In this document: in pieces, positions 25,196 through 33,363 of the stretch
How positions within the stretch are numbered: the first letter of the stretch is position 1
Layout: every line of letters starts with the position of its first letter
NCBI GenBank assembly: GCA_048976805.1
Contig: JBHGUR010000076.1
Coordinates: forward strand, 1-48,055
DNA: 48,055 nucleotides
Source of the DNA: Ectobacillus sp048976805
GTDB taxonomy: Bacteria; Bacillota; Bacilli; Bacillales; Bacillaceae_G
Direction of reading: 5' to 3'
Made by a program: the position numbers and the translations under genes
The notes under the pieces: generated by a model
The model's input: only the letters and a program-made list of their open reading frames with translations
The model's database searches: none
What the model was told of the DNA's origin: nothing

Positions 25196-25387
25196 ATGAA
25201 GTTTTTGTCTTACCTCACAAGCTTATTGGTTATTATTGGAGGATTAAACTGGTTATTTGTGGCGTTGGATTTTAATTTGGTTGAACAGATTTTTGGGTCT
25301 ATTCCGGCGCTTGTTGACACGGTGTATTGGCTTGTCGGTCTTTCTGCGCTGTACCAAATTTATGACCGCTTTTTTACAGGGAATTAG
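25196..25387 (+). CDS. DUF378 family membrane protein
   Basis: 63 residues, ATG start with GGGGGTGG upstream. Two hydrophobic helices with the DUF378 hallmarks IIGGLNWLFVALDFNLVEQIF and YWLVGLSALYQIYD. Small bacterial inner-membrane proteins of this type are common in Bacillus; function unknown. A strong terminator follows, into whose tail a group II intron has inserted. Confidence 0.92.
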   Translation: MKFLSYLTSLLVIIGGLNWLFVALDFNLVEQIFGSIPALVDTVYWLVGLSALYQIYDRFFTGN

Positions 25388-25410
25388 CAATCATACATGT
25401 TATTTATTTT

Positions 25411-25440
25411 AAGTGCCAAGCTTAAGCTTGGCACTTTTTT
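25411..25440. terminator. Intrinsic terminator, target of the intron
   Basis: AAGTGCCAAGCTT and AAGCTTGGCACTT form a perfect palindrome followed by TTTTTT. The group IIC intron starts four bases downstream. Confidence 0.92.
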
Positions 25441-25443
25441 AAT

Positions 25444-26133
25444 GTGCGCCCAGCATGGGTGCAGTCTCTAGGGTGAAAGTCCCGAGCCATGAAGGCAGTA
25501 GTAATGGTTAGCTTAACGCAAGGGTGTCCGTGGTGACGCGGAAAATCTGAAGGAAGCGAACGGGAACGGCAAACCTCCGGTCTGAGGAACACGAACTTCA
25601 TATAAGGCTAGCTATCATTGGATGAGTTTGCATTACAAAACAAAGTCCATACTGCCGAAGGTGGTACGCTTTAAGACAAAGATTCGAGAAATTACCTCCA
25701 GGTCTAAACCTATTTCAATGGAAGCAAGAATTGAAATGTTAAACCGTTATCTAACCGGATGGTGCGGATACTTCGCCTTAGCTGACACTCCAAGCAAATT
25801 CAAAGAATTCGACGAATGGGTAAGAAGAAGGCTCAGAATGTGCGAATGGAAATAGTGGAAGAAACCTAAAACCAGAATTAGAAAACTAATGGGTCCAGGC
25901 ATCCCTGATTACAAAGCATTTGAATGGGGTAACTCTAGAAAGAAATACTGGAGAATTGCCTGCAGCCCTATTCTACACAAAACCCTCGACAACTCCTACG
26001 GGAGTCAACGAGGGTTGAGAAGTCTATATAATCGTTATGAATTTTTTCGTCAATCTTAATGTAACCGCCGTATACCGAACGGTACGTACGGTGGTGTAAG
26101 AGGTCGGGGGTTAGTCACCCCCTCCTACTTAAT
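25444..26133 (+). ncRNA. Group IIC intron with deleted maturase (remnant)
   Basis: The 5' end GTGCGCCCAGCATGGGTGCA and following domain I closely resemble the group IIC introns of Oceanobacillus and Bacillus. Domain V (about 26061-26095, CCGCCGTATACCG...GTACGGTGGT) and domain VI (about 26099-26130) are intact, ending CCTACTTAAT. The middle is shortened: domain IV jumps from the ORF entry region to the maturase C-terminus. Insertion directly after an intrinsic terminator is the known habit of group IIC introns. The ribozyme core may still fold, but retromobility must be lost in cis. Confidence 0.9.
25622..26059 (+). pseudogene. Group II intron reverse transcriptase/maturase, C-terminal remnant
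   Basis: Only the maturase and thumb end is left (LNRYLTGWCGYFALADTPSK, RRRLRMCEWK). An in-frame TAG at 25853-25855 splits it from the continuation (KKPKTRIRKLMGPGIP...AFEWGNSRKKYW), which reads on to TAA at 26059. The reverse transcriptase domain with its YADD site is missing, so this is a dead gene. Confidence 0.88.
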
Positions 26134-26299
26134 TGGGAATCAGAATGTAAAGGAATGTTTCGAAAAATATTAATATAATTTCAATAATTTAATGATACAA
26201 TACAAGTATGCTGCCCATTTCAAGGGACTCTATATAAATATAAATGGAATCTCCTGAATGCAGGAAGCATCTGAATCTGAAAGAACGGGAGGAATCGAT

Positions 26300-26689
26300 G
26301 TGTCCGAGAACATGCAACAAGCTAATTTAGAAGAGTGGGAAATAGAGTCCATGATGAAGTCGGTAGGGGAAGCCTCTGTAAAGGTGCTAAAAACAGGGGA
26401 AACGGTTTTTTTGGCTTATCATAACTACGACTTATTGCTCATGTTGGCACAGGATGAATTTTATATTCAAAGCTCTCTATTTCCTTTATCTAAATGTGTA
26501 ACAGAAACAAACGAGATAAAAGAACTGCCGATGCCTCCGTTATTCGCAGGGAAACGCCACTTCATCAATGTTGAAGATTTGGAAGGCTATGTAAATGAGG
26601 AAGGGGTTCAACAATTAGACCCGAAGCAAAAAGAAGCGATGTTTTTTTTAATCCATTTAACGAGAAGCATCCAGCTTGTCAATAGCTAA
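26300..26689 (+). CDS. Hypothetical cytoplasmic protein
   Basis: 129 residues from GTG 26300 with GGAGGA six bases upstream; the longer frame from 26258 has no start signal. Acidic, mixed alpha/beta, no membrane segment. The central LLLMLAQDEFYIQSSLFPL and the C-terminal AMFFLIHLTRSIQLVN could form one domain. Not recognised. Followed by a bidirectional terminator. Confidence 0.65.
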   Translation: MSENMQQANLEEWEIESMMKSVGEASVKVLKTGETVFLAYHNYDLLLMLAQDEFYIQSSLFPLSKCVTETNEIKELPMPPLFAGKRHFINVEDLEGYVNEEGVQQLDPKQKEAMFFLIHLTRSIQLVNS

Positions 26690-26693
26690 TGCA

Positions 26694-26728
26694 AAAAACC
26701 AACTTCCAGAGGATGAAGTTGGTTTTTT
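26694..26728. terminator. Bidirectional terminator
   Basis: AAAACCAACTTC and GAAGTTGGTTTT with A- and T-runs on either side, between convergent genes. Confidence 0.9.
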
Positions 26729-26975
26729 ACGTTTCTGTATAACGCAGCAATTCATTTTTGAGCTGTTGTACTTCCGCGGCTGTAAGAAGAAGCGGGTACT
26801 CGTTATTTAAGGTAATAGCAAGGCTTTCTGATTCTTCATGATAATTTAAGCGTTCACACAGGGCGTGAATTTGCCTTTGCGATAGTACAGTATGAGTAGG
26901 GACGTGTTTAATATAATCAATTGTCAGCATTTTTGTTTCAAAATCTAATTGCCCCTCTATTATTTTAGCAGTCAT
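26727..26975 (-). CDS. Small hypothetical protein
   Basis: 82 residues, ATG start with GAGAGGATGG upstream. Two short beta-like stretches followed by helices; no signal peptide, one Cys. Unrecognised. It is divergent from serC. Confidence 0.6.
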   Translation of the reverse strand: MTAKIIEGQLDFETKMLTIDYIKHVPTHTVLSQRQIHALCERLNYHEESESLAITLNNEYPLLLTAAEVQQLKNELLRYTET

Positions 26976-27121
26976 AACGCCATCCTCTCTTTTATTTCAT
27001 ATGTGTTCCATTGGTATGTTGACATATACATCTATATTTTCCAATATATACCCTTTTTATATGCAGAAAGATAGACCATTGCAAACGATTCCAATACCTG
27101 TTGGCGAAATTAGTCGCAATT

Positions 27122-27152
27122 CATTGACCAATTGGTGAATGTAAGTTATAAT
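27122..27152 (+). promoter_or_regulatory. serCA promoter overlapped by a 20-bp palindrome
   Basis: TTGACC (27124-27129), a 17-bp spacer and TATAAT (27147-27152) form a near-ideal promoter. CATTGACCAATTGGTGAATG (27122-27141) is palindromic at 18 of 20 positions and covers the -35 box, so it is a likely repressor site. The cognate regulator is unknown to me. The promoter also rules out the long serC frame starting at 27132. Confidence 0.7.
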
Positions 27153-27212
27153 TCAGAAAGTTTAAATTTTATAAAAGATTTGGAGTTTCGTAGAAGAAAG
27201 GGAGAGAATGGT

Positions 27213-28292
27213 ATGGAGAGAATTTATAATTTTTCCGCAGGACCATCCATGCTGCCGCTGCCAGTATTGGAGAAAGCGCAAAAGGAGTTAGTTTCTTATA
27301 AAAATACAGGCATGTCTGTTATGGAAATGAGCCATCGCTCCGGTGCGTTTCAGGAGATTATCAATGAGGCGGAAGCATTGCTGCGGGAATTAATGAACAT
27401 ACCGCAAAACTACAAAGTGTTATTTTTGCAGGGCGGTGCAAGCTTGCAGTTTTCCATGGTGCCGTTGAATCTCCTTCAAAATAAAAAAGCAGATTACGTA
27501 CATACAGGCTCCTGGTCAAAAAAAGCAATCGCTGAAGCGAAAAAATACGGGGACGTCCGAATTGTAGCTTCTTCGGAAGACAAACAGTTTACTTATATCC
27601 CAGATCTTCACCGCGCCATGTTTGACGCTGAAGCTGATTTTGTTCACATTACTACAAACAATACCATTGAAGGAACGGTATATTCGGAAATTCCGGATAC
27701 TGGACATATCCCGCTTGTGGCTGATATGTCATCGAATATCTTATCCCAACAATATGACGTATCCAAGTTTGGCGTAATTTATGCAGGCGCTCAAAAAAAT
27801 ATAGGCCCGGCAGGACTAACAGTTGTCATTATTCGGGAAGATTTAATCGGCAGAGCTTCTTCTTTATGCCCGGCTATGCTGGATTATAAGATTCATGCCG
27901 ACAATAACTCCCTGTACAATACACCACCAAGCTTCAGTATATATATGGCCAAACTCGTATTTGAATGGTTAAAAGATCTTGGAGGCATTGCGGCAATTGA
28001 AAGTATAAATCGTGAAAAGGCAAAGCTGCTGTACGATTTTTTGGATGAATCTCGGCTGTTCCAATCTCCGGTTGCGCCGGGATACCGCTCTCTCATGAAC
28101 ATCCCGTTTACAACTCCATCGCCGGAACTGGATGCGGCGTTTATCAAGGAAGCGAAGGAAAACGGTTTAGAGACATTAAAAGGCCATCGTTCTGTCGGCG
28201 GCATGCGCGCCAGCATTTACAATGCAATGCCGATTGAAGGCGTACAAAAATTAGTGGCATGTATGAAGACTTTTGAAAAAAACAATCGATGA
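27213..28292 (+). CDS. serC: Phosphoserine aminotransferase
   Basis: 359 residues from ATG 27213 (AAAGGGAGAG upstream), matching the usual SerC length. It transfers an amino group from glutamate to 3-phosphohydroxypyruvate in serine synthesis, using PLP. Motifs: YNFSAGPSMLP at the N-terminus, FLQGGASLQFSMVP, the PLP lysine in YAGAQKNIGPAG (about Lys195), and KGHRSVGGMRASIYN near the C-terminus. The serA start follows 11 bp after the stop, so the two form an operon under the promoter at 27124. Confidence 0.97.
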   Translation: MERIYNFSAGPSMLPLPVLEKAQKELVSYKNTGMSVMEMSHRSGAFQEIINEAEALLRELMNIPQNYKVLFLQGGASLQFSMVPLNLLQNKKADYVHTGSWSKKAIAEAKKYGDVRIVASSEDKQFTYIPDLHRAMFDAEADFVHITTNNTIEGTVYSEIPDTGHIPLVADMSSNILSQQYDVSKFGVIYAGAQKNIGPAGLTVVIIREDLIGRASSLCPAMLDYKIHADNNSLYNTPPSFSIYMAKLVFEWLKDLGGIAAIESINREKAKLLYDFLDESRLFQSPVAPGYRSLMNIPFTTPSPELDAAFIKEAKENGLETLKGHRSVGGMRASIYNAMPIEGVQKLVACMKTFEKNNR

Positions 28293-28303
28293 GGAGGGGT
28301 TTT

Positions 28304-29482
28304 GTGTTTACTATTCAAACGTTAAATAATATCGCTTCGTGCGGTTTAGATGTATTTCCGAAAGAACAATATACAATTGAAAAAGAAAGCAATAATCCAG
28401 ATGGCATTTTGCTGCGCAGCTATTATATGCATGATATGGAGATGCCTTCTAATTTAAAAGCGATTGCCCGTGCAGGGGCTGGCGTAAATAATATTCCGGT
28501 TGAAGCTTGCACGGAAAAGGGAATTGTTGTTTTCAATACGCCCGGAGCAAATGCGAATGCTGTAAAAGAAATCGTTCTTGCCAGCATGCTTATGTCTTCG
28601 CGCAATCTGTTCGATGGCATCATCTGGGCAAAATCTTTGCACGGACAAGGAGAAGTTGTCCCACAGCTTGTAGAAGCAGGAAAAAAGGAGTATGTCGGTT
28701 CAGAAATTAAAGGGAAAAAATTGGGGATTATCGGTTTGGGGGCAATTGGAGCATTAGTCGCCAATGATGCGCTTGCTTTGGATATGGAAGTAATCGGGTA
28801 TGATCCGTACGTATCTGTAGAAACGGCCTGGAGATTATCTCGCCAGGTGCAACGCGCCGTAAGTTTGGAACAAATTTTCACTACATGCGACTATATTACG
28901 ATTCATGTTCCGTTAGTCGAGCAAACACGCGGGATGCTGAATGAACAGGCATTCCGCATGATGAAAAAAGGAGTGCGTTTATTTAATTTCTCGCGTGGCG
29001 AATTAGTAAATGAAGAAGATTTAAAAGGAGCGATTGAAGAAGGAATTGTAGCCTCCTATGTTACTGATTTCCCGAATGATAATGTGCTTGGCATGAAAAA
29101 TGTTATTCCGATTCCGCACCTAGGGGCTTCTACATATGAATCCGAGGAAAATTGCGCGATCATGGCTGCCCGTCAATTAAAAGAGTATTTAGAGACAGGG
29201 AACATTAAAAATTCGGTGAACTATCCAAATGTCGAGCTTCCGTATTTCGGGCAAAAGCGGATTACTGTCGCGCATAAAAATGTGCCGAATATGGTCGGAC
29301 AAATGACAGCATTTTTAGCTGAGCACGGAATTAACATTGCGGATATGATTAATCGCAGCAAGGGCGCCTATGCCTATACAATTATTGATATTGATAACGG
29401 AGTCGATCAAAGAATTAAAGAAGATATAGCTGCGAAAATTCAAAATATTGAAGGAGTAGCAGCCGTGCGCATTATTCAGTAA
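28304..29482 (+). CDS. serA: D-3-phosphoglycerate dehydrogenase, short ACT-domain type
   Basis: 392 residues from GTG 28304 with GAGGAGGGG upstream; ATG 28289 is within that site and overlaps serC. Catalyses the first committed step of serine synthesis. Order: catalytic domain with RAGAGVNNIP, NAD-binding domain with LGIIGLGAIGALVA (about 139-152), the catalytic RGELVNEEDL and IPHLGAST, then a C-terminal ACT domain (NMVGQMTAFLAEHGINIADM) that usually binds serine. This is the shorter type without the intervening domain of Bacillus subtilis SerA. Confidence 0.95.
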   Translation: MFTIQTLNNIASCGLDVFPKEQYTIEKESNNPDGILLRSYYMHDMEMPSNLKAIARAGAGVNNIPVEACTEKGIVVFNTPGANANAVKEIVLASMLMSSRNLFDGIIWAKSLHGQGEVVPQLVEAGKKEYVGSEIKGKKLGIIGLGAIGALVANDALALDMEVIGYDPYVSVETAWRLSRQVQRAVSLEQIFTTCDYITIHVPLVEQTRGMLNEQAFRMMKKGVRLFNFSRGELVNEEDLKGAIEEGIVASYVTDFPNDNVLGMKNVIPIPHLGASTYESEENCAIMAARQLKEYLETGNIKNSVNYPNVELPYFGQKRITVAHKNVPNMVGQMTAFLAEHGINIADMINRSKGAYAYTIIDIDNGVDQRIKEDIAAKIQNIEGVAAVRIIQ

Positions 29483-29513
29483 CAAGTTTGATTTATACGT
29501 TTTGAAAACAGAG

Positions 29514-29543
29514 AAAAGCTTCCTAATTTTAGGAAGCTTTTTT
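29514..29543. terminator. Terminator of serCA
   Basis: AAAAGCTTCCT and AGGAAGCTTTTTT; near-symmetric, so it may also end the convergent transcript. Confidence 0.9.
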
Positions 29544-29555
29544 GCGAGCTTGCCA

Positions 29556-29825
29556 TTACAATCCATTTTGGGCGTTTCTAAACTGCTTTCCCTGCTGATT
29601 TCCTCGTTGTCCCGGCATTTGATTTGGACAATCTTGGTTGCCGCTGCCGCGCCCTTGGCGATACATTCCTTTAGCGCCTTGGTTTTGGCCAATCGGGTAA
29701 TTTAACTGTCTTCCATCTGCAAGCTGTTGAAATGCCGCTAAATGGTGCTTGGAGCTATTTGTAAGCTTTTGGAGAACAATTTTAACATCAGCCGGGATAT
29801 CCTCTTTCATAAAACGTTCATACAC
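29556..29825 (-). pseudogene. C-terminal fragment of a DUF2202-like ferritin-fold protein
   Basis: The stretch YERFMKEDIPADVKIVL then QKLTNSSKHHLAAFQQLAD looks like the last helix pair of DUF2202 proteins, followed by a Gly/Gln-rich tail (QGRGSGNQDCPNQMPGQ). The frame runs back to a TAA next to the MFS gene stop at 29883 without a start or ribosome binding site, so at least 100 N-terminal residues are missing. A deletion that fused its end to the MFS transcript is the simplest reading. A short product from GTG 29825 cannot be excluded. Confidence 0.55.
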
Positions 29826-29882
29826 AAAATTCGAAGAAATGAAGAAAGAACGCCTATTAGAGAGCGTTCCTTCTATAGGTTA

Positions 29883-31076
29883 TTATTTCGTTTCCACTTC
29901 TATTTTACGGATCGGCAGCAGTGTTCCAATTAAAGCGACTATTGCGCATGCTCCATACAAATAGGCAGGGCCGTACAATGCGATAGCAGATAAGGCGCCA
30001 AAAATGATTAAATCGAGTACGGAATCTAAAATGGATAACAGTGAAATGGTTGTGGCCCGCACTTCGGAAGGGATGATATCATTGCTAAGCTGAGAGTAAA
30101 TTGGATAGCGGATTGCCCGCACGAAACGAAGCATGAATAAAGCCCCGAGTACGAGAGATAGCGTTTCTCCAAAAGCAGCGGCTAGCGCTAAACCAATAAC
30201 AGCCATATAGCCGGTGATAGACATCCATTTTTCCTTGGTTATTTTTGCAGTCATCCAGCCGATAGAACGGGAGGCAAAAAAACCGAGCAAAGCGGCCAAG
30301 GCATAAATAACGCCAATCATCGTTACAGGTGCCCCGGCGTTTTTTAAAAGGGGTTGGTCAAATTTATCAAACACTGCACCAGCAGGGATAAATACGAGCG
30401 ATACGTTTAAAAATATAATCAATAACTGCGGCTTTTTTTGAATTGCTTGCATTCCTTCCCGTACTTGCATAAATGGATTATCGCGATAGCTTCCAGCGTT
30501 CTGCGGATTTTTTATGAAAAATAGAAGCGCAAGCTCCGCTAATTGAAACACCAGTCCGAGGGCAATTAATAGCATAAATTGCTTGGGCTGTAAATCACGC
30601 GCTACATACGCCCCGATTAATACAGATACAATCATCGTGGCAAACGAGGCTGATTCGATTTTCCCCATAGCGCGATCCATGACATGCTCTTCTTTCGATT
30701 TCTTTAGCGATTCATAAATGAGCGCTTCATCTGCCCCTGAGAAAAATGTAACAGCGATTCCGTTTAAAATGCTGCTTGCATAAAAAAAACAAGGGGAATC
30801 TGCAAATAACAACAAGGCGATACTGACAAAACGCAAGCTTGCTCCCGTAATAAATGATGTTTTCGCGCCAAACCGGTCGGCAAAGACGCCGGTCGGAACT
30901 TCACTTACAAGCACCGCGCCGCTCCAACACATGAGTACCCATAAAATATGCGCCTCTGTTAAGCCGTTCTCCATATAAAAGAGTGTCATAACGGGCTGAA
31001 TAAAGCTGATGCTGCCAAAAAAGCTTGCCCAAAATAAAATTGTAATGTTATGGGCAGCTAAAGTATGTTTTTTCAT
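29883..31076 (-). CDS. MFS transporter with leader-peptide control region
   Basis: 397 residues, start ATG 31074-31076 with CAGGAGGAGT upstream. Twelve hydrophobic helices. The loop motif VPTGVFADRFGAKTSF after helix 2 and FFSGADEALIYESLK in helix 4-5 are typical of drug-efflux-like MFS proteins of about 400 residues. Its ribosome binding site is part of a 10-bp hairpin, and a 17-codon ORF with a perfect ribosome binding site lies upstream, so expression is probably controlled by translation of that leader. Confidence 0.9.
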   Translation of the reverse strand: MKKHTLAAHNITILFWASFFGSISFIQPVMTLFYMENGLTEAHILWVLMCWSGAVLVSEVPTGVFADRFGAKTSFITGASLRFVSIALLLFADSPCFFYASSILNGIAVTFFSGADEALIYESLKKSKEEHVMDRAMGKIESASFATMIVSVLIGAYVARDLQPKQFMLLIALGLVFQLAELALLFFIKNPQNAGSYRDNPFMQVREGMQAIQKKPQLLIIFLNVSLVFIPAGAVFDKFDQPLLKNAGAPVTMIGVIYALAALLGFFASRSIGWMTAKITKEKWMSITGYMAVIGLALAAAFGETLSLVLGALFMLRFVRAIRYPIYSQLSNDIIPSEVRATTISLLSILDSVLDLIIFGALSAIALYGPAYLYGACAIVALIGTLLPIRKIEVETK

Positions 31077-31080
31077 TTTT

Positions 31081-31132
31081 ACTCCTCCTGCTTCGTGTAT
31101 ATCGGAAATGCGGCAGAAAGAAGCAGGAGTGT
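31081..31132 (-). promoter_or_regulatory. RBS-sequestering hairpin of a probable translational attenuator
   Basis: In the - strand RNA, CTCCTGCTTC (31129-31120) pairs perfectly with GAAGCAGGAG (31094-31085). The second arm contains the MFS ribosome binding site AGGAGG. The first arm can instead pair, as ACACTCCT, with AGGAGTGT in the leader ORF (31179-31172), so two structures exclude each other. No T-run follows, which argues for translational control, not termination. Confidence 0.65.
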
Positions 31133-31163
31133 TTCGCTTTTATTTGTTTGCTTTATAATTAGA

Positions 31164-31217
31164 TTAAGCGTACACTCCTCCTTCTGGGTTGAGAAGTGTG
31201 ATTGTTACATTACGCAT
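31164..31217 (-). CDS. 17-residue leader peptide
   Basis: ATG at 31217, sequence MRNVTITLLNPEGGVYA, stop at 31164. TAAGGAGG (31233-31226) lies eight bases upstream, the best ribosome binding site in the region. It sits 87 bases upstream of the MFS start. The last third of the ORF overlaps the pairing segment AGGAGTGT, so ribosome position would decide RNA folding. Such leaders precede antibiotic-inducible resistance and efflux genes in Bacilli; the inducing signal here is unknown. Confidence 0.65.
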   Translation of the reverse strand: MRNVTITLLNPEGGVYA

Positions 31218-31404
31218 ATCGTCTTCCTCCTTAGATATAATCCTTTTCATTTTAGCAAAACTTAGGTTAAAAGTAATTATAAAGATTCAGACAATAAACA
31301 AAGTTCTTCCATGTAAGAGTAGTTTATAATACGCTAGGCAATTCATAAACTTTCAATATTCCTTCCCCGGTTCATCCATACTAGAAGAAAAAGGAGATGA
31401 ACAT

Positions 31405-32595
31405 ATGTATTATTTATTATCCCATAATGATCTTGACGGAGTAGGCTGCGGGATATTGATGCGCTGCGCGTTTGGTGATGGCGCAGAGGTCCGTTATAAT
31501 TCAGTTGCGGGACTCAATTATCAAGTCGAACGATTTTTAGAGCAGCCTGATCCAGATACACATTTAATCATTACCGACCTTTCTGTACATGAGGAAAATG
31601 AAGAGAAGCTGAATGAATATGTAGCCCAAGGCGGAAAGGTGAATTTGATTGACCATCATAAGACGGCTCTGCATTTAAACGACAGAGAATGGGCTGCTGT
31701 TACTGTAGAGTATGAAGACGGACGCTTGGCATCCGCGACCTCCTTATTGTACGATTTTTTGATTGAAAACGGGTGGGTCCAAGTGAGTCCAGCGTTGGAT
31801 GAATTTGTAGAGCTTGTCCGCCAGTACGACACATGGGAATGGGAAATGAACAAAAATGAAACAGCGAAACGGCTAAATGATCTATTTTTTTTGTTATCTA
31901 TCGATGAATTTGAGAAGAAAATGGTGAAGCGCCTTCAAATGGGCGGACATTTTTTCTTGGATGATTTTGAAGAAAAGCTGTTAGATATGGAAAATGAAAA
32001 AATTGAAAGGTATATACGCCGGAAACGAAGAGAGCTTGTGCAACTCGATATTGGCGATTTTTGCGCGGGTGTTGTGCATGCGGAATCGTACCATTCCGAG
32101 CTCGGAAATATGCTTGGCAAGGAATGCCCGCATTTGGATTATATTGCGATTTTGAATATGGGCGGCAGAAAAATAAGTTTTCGCACCATCCATGATGAAA
32201 TAGATGTGTCAGCAATAGCAGGCCAGTTCGGGGGAGGGGGGCATGCAAAAGCTTCAGGATGCCAATTGACAGAAGAAGCATATAGCCTATTTGTCGCGAA
32301 TTCTTTTCAAATGGAACCGCTGCGGGAGGATTGGAACAAAAATGTGTACAATACGAAGGATTCAAAGTATGGAACTTTATATCAAAATCATGCAGGGGAT
32401 CTTCTTTACATATTCCCGGTTTCCGAAGACAGCTGGGCGATTGAACATAACGGAACGAGGAAAGCGGAATCGTTTTCGTCTTTTGAGGAGGCTGAGCGCT
32501 TTTTAAAAAGACGTTATGCATGTTGGCTCGCAAAAGATGAGCAGCTTGTGCAGTTTTTGCAGCAACATATGTTACAATTAAAGGAAAACCAGTAA
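31405..32595 (+). CDS. nrnB: DHH-family phosphoesterase NrnB
   Basis: 396 residues, ATG start with AAAGGAGATG upstream. The DHH domain shows SHNDLDGVGCG (about 6-16), ITDLSVHEEN and LIDHHKTAL (about 91-99), the Mn-binding signature. The DHHA1 end has QFGGGGHAKASGC (about 272-284). Length and motifs match Bacillus NrnB (YngD), a nanoRNase that degrades short oligoribonucleotides and can act on pAp or cyclic dinucleotide products. It is followed after 17 bp by a small gene that is likely cotranscribed. Confidence 0.92.
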   Translation: MYYLLSHNDLDGVGCGILMRCAFGDGAEVRYNSVAGLNYQVERFLEQPDPDTHLIITDLSVHEENEEKLNEYVAQGGKVNLIDHHKTALHLNDREWAAVTVEYEDGRLASATSLLYDFLIENGWVQVSPALDEFVELVRQYDTWEWEMNKNETAKRLNDLFFLLSIDEFEKKMVKRLQMGGHFFLDDFEEKLLDMENEKIERYIRRKRRELVQLDIGDFCAGVVHAESYHSELGNMLGKECPHLDYIAILNMGGRKISFRTIHDEIDVSAIAGQFGGGGHAKASGCQLTEEAYSLFVANSFQMEPLREDWNKNVYNTKDSKYGTLYQNHAGDLLYIFPVSEDSWAIEHNGTRKAESFSSFEEAERFLKRRYACWLAKDEQLVQFLQQHMLQLKENQ

Positions 32596-32612
32596 GAAAA
32601 GGATATGTTTAC

Positions 32613-32894
32613 ATGAGTGTAATAAGTTTTTCGGAATGGCTGAAGCTGCATATGGGGCAGCGAGGCTACAAGGGAGAAGAGCTGGAAGGGGAGGTGAAGC
32701 TGCGCCTCGCCATCATGCCGAAGTCTTTACAGCAGCTGGCGGAAAATGCGCACATAAGCCAGTTTGCCAAACGGTCTTTGGATTTATATATTGCTTCGTT
32801 AAGCGATCCGGATGAGCAGGTGCAAATGAAGAGAGAAATGTTGGAAATATATTTGCGTGAAGCGAAAAAAACAGCATATTATGAAAATGATTAA
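32613..32894 (+). CDS. Small hypothetical protein cotranscribed with nrnB
   Basis: 93 residues, ATG start with AAAAGGA upstream. Helical, charged, with no Cys or membrane segment. ISFSEWLKLHMGQ at the N-terminus and MKREMLEIYLREAKK at the C-terminus. Unrecognised; the position 17 bp behind nrnB suggests a linked expression. Confidence 0.65.
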   Translation: MSVISFSEWLKLHMGQRGYKGEELEGEVKLRLAIMPKSLQQLAENAHISQFAKRSLDLYIASLSDPDEQVQMKREMLEIYLREAKKTAYYEND

Positions 32895-32916
32895 GGCGCT
32901 ATTATAGCGCCTTTTG
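32894..32916 (+). terminator. Terminator of the nrnB operon
   Basis: AAGGCGCTA and TAGCGCC followed by TTTTG. Confidence 0.8.
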
Positions 32917-32940
32917 CAAATTGTTTGTCTCTTAAAGGAT

Positions 32941-33142
32941 TGCTGTGTTAAATGTTAGTGTTGATATATGACCCCCTTTTTTAGAGGGGGAGAGAGCAAC
33001 TAGCTATGCATAGAAGCGATCTGCCCCATGTGTCGGAAAACTAAAGGTAAGAAGCGAATGCAGGCTGCTATTTGTTCTATCTGACCGTGATATGCATGAC
33101 GCTCTTTTGGCACAAAAATCAACAACAAGCTTTAACATATCC
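32941..33142. mobile_element. MITE-like element, long family (copy 2)
   Basis: 202 bp from TGCTGTGTTAAA to TTTAACATATCC. It matches the reverse complement of 3199-3403 at both ends and in several interior blocks (GTGTTGATATAT, the C6T6...GGGGGAGAG hairpin, CCATGTGT, GAATGCAGGCTGC). Flanks TAAAGGAT (32933) and TTAAGGAT (33143) agree at 7 of 8 positions, a slightly decayed target duplication. Confidence 0.8.
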
Positions 33143-33304
33143 TTAAGGATAATAGGTATAGATTGCGCCGAACAAGCAAAAATTCATTTTGTATATGAAC
33201 ATAGTGAGAAGGCGGACAAAGCGTTATATAGAACGAAAGAAAAGGGTAAAAATAGAGTAGAGTGTTTTGGGGAATGCAATTTTCTATTAGTATCGCAATA
33301 CTAA
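33143..33304 (+). pseudogene. C-terminal remnant of a GGDEF domain
   Basis: The frame reads EKADKALYRTKEKGKNRVE near its end, the classic C-terminal signature of diguanylate cyclase (GGDEF) domains. The active site and the rest of the gene are absent: to the left is the MITE, and beyond it the nrnB operon terminator. The target duplication shows the gene was already truncated when the MITE arrived. Confidence 0.75.
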
Positions 33305-33334
33305 ACACCGGCGGGATATCCCGCCGGTGTTTAG
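33301..33334. repeat. 34-bp perfect palindrome between convergent ends
   Basis: CTAAACACCGGCGGGAT and its exact complement, centred on GATATC. Only three T follow on either side. It probably acts as a transcription end or mRNA 3' stabiliser for the GGDEF remnant and the HesB-like gene. Confidence 0.75.
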
Positions 33335-33363
33335 TTGAGGCAAAATTTTTCGTATTGCCCTCT

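Noticed and set aside
33092..33142. Upstream start of the GGDEF-like frame
   Set aside because: These codons lie inside the MITE; the frame is joined to the GGDEF remnant by chance.
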